Of a stretch of 64,000 nt of DNA, positions 1 to 8,276 are shown piece after piece. Under the pieces are notes generated by a model, which saw only the letters and a program-made list of their open reading frames with translations, did not search any database and was not told the DNA's origin. The stretch is from Ktedonobacter sp. SOSP1-85. GTDB lineage: Bacteria; Chloroflexota; Ktedonobacteria; Ktedonobacterales; Ktedonobacteraceae. The first letter of the stretch is position 1; each line of letters opens with the position of its first letter. Where the stretch lies: the NCBI RefSeq assembly GCF_016587415.1, contig NZ_BNJI01000001.1, positions 2,457,501 to 2,521,500 of the forward strand, in the 5' to 3' direction. A program made the position numbers and the translations under genes.

Positions 1-1086
1 GGCACATGCTATAGTCTCCTGTACACTCTGGCAGACTTCTCCTGGCGAGCAGCATCATGGGCAGTACTGGCTCACTCCTGGGAGCATTGGGACAGTCTGC
101 ACTATGAACACATTGCGATCCAGGGCTATAGTCAGATCGAACATTCGGCCTTCTTTCCACTCTATCCCCTCTTGATCCGATTGACTCGACCCATTATTCC
201 TTCGCCCTACCTCGCGGGCACGGTCATCGCGCACCTCGCCTGGTTCGTGCTGCTGATGGTATTCTATCGTCTCGTCCAGGAGGACTTTGTATTCGCATCT
301 CCCCCTGGGCTGGCACGACGTAGCGTTCTCTATCTCTCGCTCTTCCCCACGGGCTTCTTCTTTGGCGCGGTCTATACCGAGTCCCTCTTTCTCTGTCTGG
401 CCTTGCTCAGCTTCTATGCCATGCGCAAGAAGCACTGGTGGTGGGCTGGCCTCTTTGGCTTTGCAGCCAGCCTGACACGCTCGGCTGGCATCCTCCTTCT
501 GCTCCCTTTCTGTTATGAGTATCTCCAGCACTCTCGTTTCAGACCACGAAGTCTTCGGCTGGATGGCTTGAGTGCAGGCCTGTTTGTGCTTGGACCCGGA
601 CTCTATGCATTCTATTGCTACCATAAATTCGGCGACTGGCTAGCCTTCTCACGCGTGCAGGCACGTGTGTGGACACGTCTTCCTGAGCTTCCCTGGTTCG
701 CAACCCTGCATGCCTTTCAGGCCATACAAACCGGGCCCGGCCTCCTCAGCTTCCAGGGATTACGCAATGTACTCGATCTAAGCTGCAATCTTTTCGTGCT
801 TGGAGCTCTACTACTTGGCCTGGTTGGCCCCTGGCGCTTCTCCAGGCGCCATACTAGCTATCTCCTCTTCGGCATAGCCCTCTTCCTCTTCATCCAACTG
901 CTTCCAGTCGTTGGCGATTTCCCCCTCCAGTCCTTTCCGCGCTACCTGCTCATGGATTTCCCGGCTTTCATTATCCTGGCGAACATCGGACAGTGCCGTG
1001 CCTTTCACTTACACTACTTGCTTATCTCAGGCTGCCTGCTCTTCCTCCTCCTCACCCAGTTTGTCACAGGTCACTGGATCACATAA
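1..1086 (+). CDS. PIG-V-like mannosyltransferase, 5' end outside window
   Basis: Integral membrane glycosyltransferase that probably moves mannose from a polyprenyl-phosphate donor to a lipid or protein acceptor on the outer face of the membrane. The reading frame is open from base 1, so the true start lies upstream. The first visible residues contain WEHWDSLHYEHIAIQGY followed by FFPLYPLLIRL, the W-D-x-x-x-Y and PLYP signatures of the PIG-V/GPI mannosyltransferase 2 family, with the Asp as presumed metal or donor ligand. About eight hydrophobic segments follow. Bacterial members with known substrates are few, so the acceptor is unknown. It ends about 60 bp before a palindrome that separates it from hisS. 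Confidence 0.8.
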   Translation, partial: GTCYSLLYTLADFSWRAASWAVLAHSWEHWDSLHYEHIAIQGYSQIEHSAFFPLYPLLIRLTRPIIPSPYLAGTVIAHLAWFVLLMVFYRLVQEDFVFASPPGLARRSVLYLSLFPTGFFFGAVYTESLFLCLALLSFYAMRKKHWWWAGLFGFAASLTRSAGILLLLPFCYEYLQHSRFRPRSLRLDGLSAGLFVLGPGLYAFYCYHKFGDWLAFSRVQARVWTRLPELPWFATLHAFQAIQTGPGLLSFQGLRNVLDLSCNLFVLGALLLGLVGPWRFSRRHTSYLLFGIALFLFIQLLPVVGDFPLQSFPRYLLMDFPAFIILANIGQCRAFHLHYLLISGCLLFLLLTQFVTGHWIT

Positions 1087-1127
1087 GCCTAGTGCTCCGT
1101 TCAATTTCGTTTGAAAGGGATACATCC

Positions 1128-1138
1128 CGCCTGCGGCG
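1128..1138 (-). repeat. palindrome tag, site 1 (CGCCGCAGGCG on minus strand)
   Basis: Eleven-base core of the recurrent tag. It lies 8 bases left of the palindrome at 1147-1182 and reads away from it on the minus strand. The polarity is the same as at the nine other sites. Confidence 0.5.
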
Positions 1139-1146
1139 GGGGGAAA

Positions 1147-1182
1147 GGGAGTGCAGAGGGGCGTTAGCCCCTCTGCACTCCC
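1147..1182. terminator. palindrome after mannosyltransferase gene
   Basis: Perfect 16-bp arms (1147-1162 and 1167-1182) around a gtta loop, followed on the plus strand by a T-rich run. Likely a rho-independent terminator for the gene ending at 1086. Confidence 0.75.
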
Positions 1183-1242
1183 CTCTTTTCCTTTTCACAG
1201 AAACTAGCTCCCTGCAGAGCAGGTGCCTTTCACGGTAGAATT

Positions 1243-1251
1243 TGCTATAAT
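1243..1251 (+). promoter_or_regulatory. extended -10 promoter of hisS
   Basis: TGC followed by a perfect TATAAT at 1246-1251, about 40 bp before the hisS start. No good -35 box is visible, which is usual for extended -10 promoters. Confidence 0.6.
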
Positions 1252-1289
1252 AACCCCAATCGTTTGTATGTGGAGGAGCAGGAGCCATT

Positions 1290-2606
1290 ATGTCAGAACA
1301 ATTTCGAGCCTTACAAGGATTTAGAGATATCTTGCCAGACGAGCAACCCTACTGGCAGTATGTAGAGACGGTCGCCCAAGAGATCGCAGAGCTATTTGGC
1401 TATCGCCGCATCGAGACCCCGCTATTGGAGGAGACTTCGCTCTTCCGGCGCACCTCTGGCGAGAGCTCTGATATCGTCTCAAAAGAGATGTATAGCTTTG
1501 ACGACCGCGCCGACAAAGAGGGCCGCAGCCAGAACCTCTCGTTGCGCCCGGAGGGCACGGCTGGTGTTGTGCGCGCTTACCTGGAGCATGGTATGTCGCG
1601 ACTACCCCAGCCAGTCAAGCTCTACTATCTAAGCGAGCCGATGTTCCGCCGCGACCGGCCACAGGCAGGGCGCTACCGCGAGCACCACCAGTTTGGCTGC
1701 GAGGCACTCGGCGAGAATGATCCCGTTCTGGATGCAGAGATGATCGCCTTGCTCTACCAACTCTATACTCGCCTGGGCCTCAAACAGATCAACGTCCAGC
1801 TCAATAGCATCGGCGACCAGGAGTCCCGCCCCCAGTACATCGAGAAGCTCAGAGAGTACTATCGCCCCCTGCTCGATACGTGTTGTGCGGACTGCAAGGT
1901 GCGCTTTGAGAAGAACCCACTGCGCCTGCTTGACTGTAAAGAGCCGCAGGACCAGGCCAAAATCGCCAACGCGCCCAAGACGATTGATCACCTGAGCGAG
2001 AGTGCGCGGCAGCATTTCGCCGCCGTGCGCCGCTACCTGGATGCTTACGGAGTCCCCTACGAGATCAATCCCCTCCTGGTACGCGGCCTGGACTACTATA
2101 GCCATACCGTGTTTGAGTTCATCTCGGAGTTTGATAGCAAGCTCTCCATCAATGGTGGTGGGCGCTACGATGGCCTGGCCGAGTTGCTAGGGGGTGCCCA
2201 TGTGCCTGGCATCGGCTTTGGCGCGGGCATTGAGCGCATCATCCTGGAGATGAAACGCCAGGGTGTTGAGCTACCTGCCGAGAAGAAAGCCCAGGTCTTC
2301 GTCGTCTACTTCGACCGCACCGAAGAGCTCAAGGACGCGGCGGTCCAGGTCACAGCGCGCCTGCGTAAGGCTGGCCTACGGACCGAGATGAGCTACGGCG
2401 ACCGCAGCCGCAAGGCCCAGATGAAGCAGGCCAACAACTCACAGGCCGAGTATGCCATCCTCATTATCGCCGATGAGCTGGCGAATGGCGTCATCACCAT
2501 AAAAGATATGCGCGCCGAGGGCGAGGATATAGACAGCAAACAGACACAGGTACGCCTGGAGGAGCTTGAAGCCTACTTCCAGCAGCGCGAGCACGCCACG
2601 GTATAA
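1290..2606 (+). CDS. hisS: histidyl-tRNA synthetase
   Basis: Charges tRNA-His with histidine in the cytoplasm; class II synthetase. The 438-residue product has the usual bacterial length. Motif 2 is FRRDRPQAGRYREHHQFG at about residues 119-136, the histidine-binding loop LVRGLDYY is near 265, and motif 3 GFGAGIERI is near 310. The C-terminal anticodon-binding domain starts after about residue 330. A Cys-rich insert with CCADCK near 195 is common in bacterial HisRS. The ATG follows a strong GGAGGAG site. The gene is monocistronic, with its own extended -10 promoter and a palindromic terminator directly after the stop. Confidence 0.98.
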   Translation: MSEQFRALQGFRDILPDEQPYWQYVETVAQEIAELFGYRRIETPLLEETSLFRRTSGESSDIVSKEMYSFDDRADKEGRSQNLSLRPEGTAGVVRAYLEHGMSRLPQPVKLYYLSEPMFRRDRPQAGRYREHHQFGCEALGENDPVLDAEMIALLYQLYTRLGLKQINVQLNSIGDQESRPQYIEKLREYYRPLLDTCCADCKVRFEKNPLRLLDCKEPQDQAKIANAPKTIDHLSESARQHFAAVRRYLDAYGVPYEINPLLVRGLDYYSHTVFEFISEFDSKLSINGGGRYDGLAELLGGAHVPGIGFGAGIERIILEMKRQGVELPAEKKAQVFVVYFDRTEELKDAAVQVTARLRKAGLRTEMSYGDRSRKAQMKQANNSQAEYAILIIADELANGVITIKDMRAEGEDIDSKQTQVRLEELEAYFQQREHATV

Positions 2607-2609
2607 TGT

Positions 2610-2671
2610 GTTTTTGAAAGCAAGAGGGCGGTGTGTCCATACGGACACACCGCCCTCTTGCTTTCAAAAAC
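2610..2671. terminator. 29-bp perfect palindrome between convergent genes
   Basis: Arms 2610-2638 and 2643-2671 are perfectly complementary with a 4-base loop and A/T runs at both outer ends. It starts 3 bases after the hisS stop and overlaps the stop codon of the opposing WD40 gene, so it can serve both as a bidirectional terminator. It has no tag. Confidence 0.85.
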
Positions 2672-4209
2672 TATTTCGCGATCCACACCTTTACACTCGC
2701 ATTGCTACTACCCACGCCCGTATAGGCGCCTGTAGCGATATATTTGCCATCCGGCGACCAGGCCATACAGCGGATGCCATTGGCGTCGCCGCTATAGGTA
2801 TAGAGTAGCGCATTCTTCTGCGCATCAAAGAGCTTCACTCCTTTACCAGCCATAGCGACCATCTTGCCATCCGGTGACCAGGCAACAGAAGAAATGGCAT
2901 TACCACCTGCTATGCTGTACTTCAGAGGATGGGTACCATTGGTGGCATCGATGCTCTCCAGCGTGCCGTTCATAAAGCCAATCAGCAAGCGCTTGCTCGT
3001 CGGTGACCAGGCGAGCGCAGCAGCGTCTCGTCCATCAGGAGCATTGAGCTTATAGACGCTCTGTCCGTTCTGCGCGTCCCAGATACGCACTGTGCCATCA
3101 TATGCGGACGAAGCGATGTACTTGCCATCGGGCGACCAGGCGAGATTCTGGACTGCATCAGTATGACCAGCGATTTTGGTTGTGACCTTCTGCGTCGCCA
3201 CATCCCAGATGAGCATTGACTCGCTTGCCGCTGTCCCATTGTGGAAGGGGTTAGCCGCGACAATAGATTTTCCATCCGGCGACCAGGCAAAATCGTAGAT
3301 CATAACGCCACCACTCAGAGGCGCATAACTATTAAGGTACTTGCCATTACTGGTGGCTGTGCTCGCTACGGGTGCACCAGGATAGGTTAGCTTCTGAAGT
3401 ACTGTTTTTGTCGCAGGGTCCCAGATCAGGATCTGCCCACCATATGTCGAGGCAACGTATTTGCCATTGGGTGACCACTTCACCGCCAGGATACTTCCAC
3501 TTCCATACGGGCTACTCTGATCAGGATTAAGCAAAACGCTATTTTGCCCTGTCGTAGCATCCCAGACGGCAACATTCGTGGCTGCTGAGGCAATATGCCT
3601 GCTATCCTTCGACCATGCCAGGTCATAGAAGTCTTCTAACTGTCCATGCTGGCGCCCATTCCAGGTGTACACTACCTTCCCCACATCCTTGCTCAGTTTG
3701 ATAGATGAATTGCTAGCAATAGTCGGCGTCGGCGTGGCTCCAGGATGCGATCCAGAGGCGGTACCGGTATTTTTTATACGCGCGGCATTAAAGAGTAGCA
3801 CCATACTACCCACAACTACCACAATTACGCAGGCAGCCGCTATCAGCCCGATACGCTGTTGCCATGTGCGCTTTTCGAATAAGTTCATGACGTTTTTTGG
3901 TTGTTTGTCTGCTTGAGTCATAACTGCGTTCCTCGCATTCGGGCGCGGCTGGCGCCCTGGCCTCCTGGCCTGTTTCTCAGCAGCAATCATTGCGATACGC
4001 TCCCAGGCATGCTGAAGCGATTGTTCGTCCTCATCAGCTATGGCCCGAGGCGCTCCCTGGTGATACATGAGTTGCAGATCCGCGACCAGTCTCTCGTCGG
4101 GGCTATGCGCATTGCTCAACAAGCGCGATTGCTCGCGTGATGAGCCAGCGAAGTGTTCGATCTGCGCATCTACGTCTTCGGGTGTAAATTGGTTATTGTG
4201 TTCCGTCAT
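2671..4209 (-). CDS. membrane-anchored WD40 protein, probable anti-sigma partner
   Basis: 512 residues. A hydrophilic N-terminal part (1-115) is followed by one membrane helix (about 119-141), a Thr/Pro/Ser linker, and a WD40 propeller (about 185-512) with repeated units of the type LAWSPDGKYIAS. The topology puts the propeller outside. Its start lies 11 bp after an ECF sigma gene in the same direction, behind a GAGGTGG site, so the N-terminal region may bind the sigma factor while the propeller senses something outside. That role is inferred: no classical zinc-binding anti-sigma motif is visible. Sigma/WD40 pairs are recurrent in Ktedonobacteria. The stop codon overlaps the shared palindrome. 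Confidence 0.85.
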   Translation of the reverse strand: MTEHNNQFTPEDVDAQIEHFAGSSREQSRLLSNAHSPDERLVADLQLMYHQGAPRAIADEDEQSLQHAWERIAMIAAEKQARRPGRQPRPNARNAVMTQADKQPKNVMNLFEKRTWQQRIGLIAAACVIVVVVGSMVLLFNAARIKNTGTASGSHPGATPTPTIASNSSIKLSKDVGKVVYTWNGRQHGQLEDFYDLAWSKDSRHIASAATNVAVWDATTGQNSVLLNPDQSSPYGSGSILAVKWSPNGKYVASTYGGQILIWDPATKTVLQKLTYPGAPVASTATSNGKYLNSYAPLSGGVMIYDFAWSPDGKSIVAANPFHNGTAASESMLIWDVATQKVTTKIAGHTDAVQNLAWSPDGKYIASSAYDGTVRIWDAQNGQSVYKLNAPDGRDAAALAWSPTSKRLLIGFMNGTLESIDATNGTHPLKYSIAGGNAISSVAWSPDGKMVAMAGKGVKLFDAQKNALLYTYSGDANGIRCMAWSPDGKYIATGAYTGVGSSNASVKVWIAK

Positions 4210-4220
4210 AGTAAGCCACC

Positions 4221-4757
4221 TCAGTGTTTCTCGTAGGTAGAGCGCAATAGATTAAGCGTACGTGAGAGCAACATCCGCACAGTCCCTTCACGCTTGCCGA
4301 GCATACGCGCGATGTCCACACTGCGTAAGCCATTGACGAAGCGCAGATGGAGCAGCTTCTGCTGCAACTCTGGTAGTCTCTGGACGTGTGCCTGTAAGCG
4401 CTGATACTCTTCGCTGCGTTCGGCCAGCCAGGCCGGTGCGAACTCTTCATCCTCTAGAAGTTCATCCTGAACCTCTTCAAACGTCAACATCTGCCGTTTG
4501 CGCGCCGCTGAACGATAGTGATCAGCGACTTTGTTGTGGGCGACACGCCAGAGCCACTGGCGCTGTTGACCCGGCGCGAGGCCTTTGAACGTTGTGTTTT
4601 CCATGGCCGCCACAAAAATGTCTACCAGGATGTCCTCCGCATCCTCGCGCAAGGGCAGGTGCAAACGCAGGTAGGTAAAGAGCGCCTGTGCGTACTGCTG
4701 ATAGAGACTGGACGTGAGTGAGTCTACATTCTCATCCGTGAATAATGATTGCCGCAT
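4221..4757 (-). CDS. ECF-family RNA polymerase sigma factor
   Basis: 178-residue sigma-70 family protein with only regions 2 and 4. Region 2 covers about residues 15-85 and includes the stretch REDAEDILVDIFVAA and the promoter-melting segment RQWLWRVAHNKVADHYR. Region 4 covers about 120-175 with the helix-turn-helix VNGLRSVDIARMLGKREGTV. It directs RNA polymerase to a small regulon. It is the first gene of a two-gene operon with the WD40 membrane protein, its probable regulator. The ATG is preceded by AGGAATGAAAA. No clear ECF promoter was recognised upstream. Confidence 0.93.
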   Translation of the reverse strand: MRQSLFTDENVDSLTSSLYQQYAQALFTYLRLHLPLREDAEDILVDIFVAAMENTTFKGLAPGQQRQWLWRVAHNKVADHYRSAARKRQMLTFEEVQDELLEDEEFAPAWLAERSEEYQRLQAHVQRLPELQQKLLHLRFVNGLRSVDIARMLGKREGTVRMLLSRTLNLLRSTYEKH

Positions 4758-4858
4758 TTTTCATTCCTAATATCTCTGGGGAGTGTTGTCCGTGCACGAA
4801 CTTATCCATTCATAACTATCGGGAAGGCGCGGAAAACGTCACATCCTGTTGAGAAAGG

Positions 4859-4921
4859 TTTATAGTATGGATGATAAGAGGCACGGCCCAGGGCCGTGCC
4901 TCTTATCATCCATACTATAAA
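4859..4921. terminator. 31-bp palindrome with single-base centre
   Basis: Arms of 31 bp flank one central base at 4890. A second hairpin (AGACCGTTGT at 4924-4933 pairing with 4953-4962) lies between it and the stop of the zinc-finger gene, so that gene is followed by two hairpins in series. It has no tag. Confidence 0.75.
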
Positions 4922-4982
4922 AAAGACCGTTGTATGGCATGCATAACACCACACAACGGTCTGAGTTGGTCAGGTCTATTGC

Positions 4983-6596
4983 TTAGCGATAGCGATAGTC
5001 ATTCCCGTTAAAGCCCTGGTTGTCATCGGGCTTCTCGGGCTTTTTCTCGCCCTCTTCCTCTTCGGGCTCGTAGGGCGAGAACTCAATGGGCACCCGGTAG
5101 CCCCCGGTTGTGCGCTCGGCTTTATAGCCACGATTGCTCTCCTCGGAGGATGTGGATGTGCCTGGCGCTCCAGGAGCCGCACCCGGGGCTGGAGTCAGCA
5201 GGTCATTGGAGATGGCCTTAAAGAGGCGATCTATGCGATCCCAGCGTACAGGATAGGAGTCGGCGTAAAACTTCTCGCTTCCTTCGTTATCGTAGATATA
5301 CAGCGTATAATCCTGGTCGGCATAGTGATAGTCCACGACGGTGTAGGGGATGCGCACCAGTTCCACGACCTGGAGCGTGGGGCGCGACTGCGTCTGGGGA
5401 TCGATACCCGGCTTATCCTGGCGCTGCTCCGCGTTGATCATCTCCACCGCAGAGCGCCACACGTCGTTTGGTACCTCGTCAGGTGGGGCATCGGCGTAGA
5501 GCGGCTCCGTGATTTCAGCGCTATAGACCAGGTCGCCATGCGATTTCTCCAGGTATTGCGAGGGAATAACACTCTCGCCCACGATACGCGCTTGCGTACG
5601 CAGGTCAAAGCTACGTACAATCTCACGATGGCGTACCAGTTTCCCTGTGCCCGCGCAATTGTTGCAGAGTGCCATGCGCGCGCCTTCACAGACATCACAG
5701 ACCCGCTTGCCATTGCCACAGGTGCAGGGCATTTCGCCTTTGACGCAATCGGGGCAGGGGATAACAGGACCTTTGCTCGCGGGATCGGTATCCATGGGGT
5801 TAGGAACAGGCACGCCCTGCTGGCGAATCCCATCCAGCGCATCGGAGAACTTGCCACTAACTGAACGCATCAGCGTATCGGCCTGGCGCTGGAAGAAGGG
5901 CTTTTTCTCGCCGCCAGGTGCGACATCAGAGATATAACCGCGCCCACGGCAGGTTGTGCAACGCTTCTTGGTACGCCCCTTACACTCGGGGCAGACAATC
6001 CAGCCGCGCCCATTACAGTTCGAGCAGAGCACATGCCCTGTACTATTGCAGTTGGTACAGGAGACCACCTCGTCGAGATCGTTCAAGCGTGTGCGTGTCA
6101 GCGGGGCTTTTAAGCCCACCACATCTGCCAACTGGTAGTCCCAGACTGGCAGCAATGGCCGCGGCATACCAACGTTGCGTCCCTGATATGGCTCGTTGAT
6201 AATCTCCATGGTGCGGGTCTCCCAGCGCGTCTCCAGCGTGACTTCCCAGACCTCGTCGGTGCGCAGGGAACGCACCTCCATATAGGTGCCCAGTTCGCGC
6301 GCGACGCGCCAGTTCTGGTTGCTCCACATATTAGCAAGTTGACGAATGCGGTGCTCTTCAACGCTTGAGGGTTGATGAGGCATAGGTGCCGTCTGTGACT
6401 GTTGCCAGTAGCCACCGGCCCGGTCGACAACGCGCTTGATACGCTGCTGTGCCTCGTTTGCCCCCTGCACCACCAGGCGCTTGATATCCTCAATGCGCTT
6501 ATCTAAATCATCAGAAGATCCCTGAAACCCATCCTTTTGTTCGTGGGTATGCGGATCGTAGTTATAGTTGTCGTTTTCGCGATATTCGTCGCCCAT
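4983..6596 (-). CDS. protein with two DnaJ-type cysteine-rich zinc-finger clusters
   Basis: 537 residues, soluble. Two cysteine clusters resemble the DnaJ central zinc domain. Residues 180-220 hold CTNCNSTG, CSNCNGRG, CPECKGRT and CTTCRGRG. Residues 281-318 hold CPDC, CTCGNG, CDVCEGA and CNNCAGTG. There is no J domain, and the N-terminal 170 residues and the long C-terminal half are not recognised. The last 60 residues are acidic and low-complexity. Each cluster could bind two zinc ions. A role in protein quality control is possible by analogy only. The ATG is preceded by GGAGGC. The gene is monocistronic, flanked by palindromes. Confidence 0.8.
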   Translation of the reverse strand: MGDEYRENDNYNYDPHTHEQKDGFQGSSDDLDKRIEDIKRLVVQGANEAQQRIKRVVDRAGGYWQQSQTAPMPHQPSSVEEHRIRQLANMWSNQNWRVARELGTYMEVRSLRTDEVWEVTLETRWETRTMEIINEPYQGRNVGMPRPLLPVWDYQLADVVGLKAPLTRTRLNDLDEVVSCTNCNSTGHVLCSNCNGRGWIVCPECKGRTKKRCTTCRGRGYISDVAPGGEKKPFFQRQADTLMRSVSGKFSDALDGIRQQGVPVPNPMDTDPASKGPVIPCPDCVKGEMPCTCGNGKRVCDVCEGARMALCNNCAGTGKLVRHREIVRSFDLRTQARIVGESVIPSQYLEKSHGDLVYSAEITEPLYADAPPDEVPNDVWRSAVEMINAEQRQDKPGIDPQTQSRPTLQVVELVRIPYTVVDYHYADQDYTLYIYDNEGSEKFYADSYPVRWDRIDRLFKAISNDLLTPAPGAAPGAPGTSTSSEESNRGYKAERTTGGYRVPIEFSPYEPEEEEGEKKPEKPDDNQGFNGNDYRYR

Positions 6597-6789
6597 GGGT
6601 CGAAGCCTCCAGTCTGGCTGTGCTCACATTGTAGAGGATCGTTGTAGCTGCTTCTGAGCTTATCCACGACCAGTTATAGCAATACATCTCGCTCTATACG
6701 CAAACATTCTTGTCGAACGGGATCAATGATTATTGCATTGCGGTCATCACTATCTTATACGCCCCAATGTGAGGAGAGTTGTAATCTCA

Positions 6790-6864
6790 ATAGTCGACGG
6801 AGAAAGTGTATGGGGGCGAACTGGCATAGCCAATTCGCCCCCATACACTTTCTCCGTCGACTAT
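6790..6864. terminator. 31-bp palindrome after M24 peptidase gene
   Basis: Arms 6790-6820 and 6834-6864 are perfect. The 13-base centre is itself nearly complementary (TGGC-ata-GCCA). The right arm overlaps the stop codon of the gene at 6861. It has no tag. Confidence 0.8.
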
Positions 6865-8048
6865 AAAAGGGGGGTCAGGCGCTCCTGCGCGGGCACGCCG
6901 GTTACTTCGACATCGTGTTCGTGAATGAGGAGATCGACCTCGCTTCTGACGCCGAACTCGGGGAGGTAGATTCCGGGCTCAATGGAGCAGCAGGTGCCGG
7001 CGAGCAGGGCACGTGAGTCCATGCTCTCGAAGTTGTCGTTGTTGGCGCCATCGCCATGGTCCATGGTAGTAATGCTGTGGCCAGTGCGGTGCACAAAGTA
7101 GTCGCCATAGCCTGCCTTCGCGATGACGTTGCGTGCCACATCATCAACCTCGCGCCCCTCGACACGCGTCCCCGCTACCAGGCGCTCACGAATAAAGGCT
7201 ATGGCGGAGTCACGGGCCTGGCGCACGACCTCAAAGACCTCGCGCTGCTTCTGGGGAATCTCGTCCTCACTCCCAGCAAAGGCCATCCAGGTATAATCAC
7301 CAAAGACAGCATCCTCTTCGCCCTCTAGCGTGCCCCAGAAGTCCAGCAAGAGCAGGTCACCACGGCGGATAGGGCTGCTGTGCTCTTCACCTGGCGCATA
7401 ATGCGGATTGCTGGCATTGCCATTCACGGCGACGATGGGATAACCACCACTGAGCTGGATGCCCATGGAACGCATCAAGGCGACAAAGCGCTGCTGCACC
7501 CCATACTCATGCAACTCGCGACCGGCGCGTAGATCCTGACCCAACTCGGCGAGGAGCTGATCTTTGGCGGCGATCAGGCGGCGACCCGCCTCGCGATGTC
7601 CACGCACCTGCACCTCCGTCAGGCGCGCCACAAAGTACTGCGCCAGGTCCGCCGAGCTGACCACCTCGACGCCGCAGGCGCGCACCAGTTCAATCGTTCC
7701 AGCATCAACACGCGAGATGTAAGGGATGGCGTTGCGCGGGGAATACTCCATCGCGATACGCCCTCCCTTTGGCAGAAGTGCTCCCAGGTGCATCTCTAGC
7801 TCCTGCCAGGTCCGAAACACAAGCCGCTTTCCCGGCAGTGAGCGCAGCACATGCGACTCCACCGAGCTGACGCAGGCCGTGGGCTCGCCCTGCGCGGGAA
7901 TAAAATAGAACCAGCGTCGCGAGTAGAACTCGCGCGTGGAGAGCGAGAGCACCTTATAGGCAATCGGATTGGAGCCGCGAAAATCATAAAAGAGCCACCC
8001 CGCCAATCCTTCCGCCTGTAATGCCTGTTGTATCTGTGCTAAATCCAT
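6861..8048 (-). CDS. M24-family metallopeptidase (Xaa-Pro aminopeptidase-like)
   Basis: 395 residues. The N-terminal creatinase-like domain spans about 1-160 and the pita-bread catalytic domain about 165-395. The five metal ligands can be placed: Asp in LLLLDFWG, Asp in FGDYTWM, His in HRTGHSI, Glu in SIEPGIY and Glu in RSEVDLL. This is the usual D-D-H-E-E set, so the enzyme is probably active. It is expected to release N-terminal residues ahead of proline in the cytoplasm; exact specificity cannot be read. The ATG lies 12 bases after GGAGGA. A sigma-70 promoter sits at 8105-8132, and the gene is divergent from the LCP gene. Confidence 0.92.
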   Translation of the reverse strand: MDLAQIQQALQAEGLAGWLFYDFRGSNPIAYKVLSLSTREFYSRRWFYFIPAQGEPTACVSSVESHVLRSLPGKRLVFRTWQELEMHLGALLPKGGRIAMEYSPRNAIPYISRVDAGTIELVRACGVEVVSSADLAQYFVARLTEVQVRGHREAGRRLIAAKDQLLAELGQDLRAGRELHEYGVQQRFVALMRSMGIQLSGGYPIVAVNGNASNPHYAPGEEHSSPIRRGDLLLLDFWGTLEGEEDAVFGDYTWMAFAGSEDEIPQKQREVFEVVRQARDSAIAFIRERLVAGTRVEGREVDDVARNVIAKAGYGDYFVHRTGHSITTMDHGDGANNDNFESMDSRALLAGTCCSIEPGIYLPEFGVRSEVDLLIHEHDVEVTGVPAQERLTPLL

Positions 8049-8104
8049 ATCTCAACATTCCTCCTCGTAGTACCCCGGAGAATATCAATACTCCCCTTCA
8101 CTAT

Positions 8105-8132
8105 ACTATAAATATGGGCAAGTTTTCGTCAA
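8105..8132 (-). promoter_or_regulatory. sigma-70 promoter of the M24 peptidase gene
   Basis: On the minus strand TTGACG (8132-8127), a 16-bp spacer and TATAGT (8110-8105), about 60 bp upstream of the ATG at 8048. Confidence 0.65.
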
Positions 8133-8276
8133 GAAGCGTCCATGATGCCAGAGCTGTTCCGCTTCTTCGCGCACAGTGCGTTGCGGCTGGATGGGCGTAA
8201 AAAATACCTGATGGCATAGGCGTTTGTCGAGCCAGGGCTCTCCCCGGGCCATATTACTCCAAGCTAGAACTGAGAA

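Noticed and set aside
55..624. 189-codon minus-strand ORF opposite the mannosyltransferase
   Set aside because: Shadow of a clearly coding plus-strand frame; charged low-complexity product, no ribosome site.
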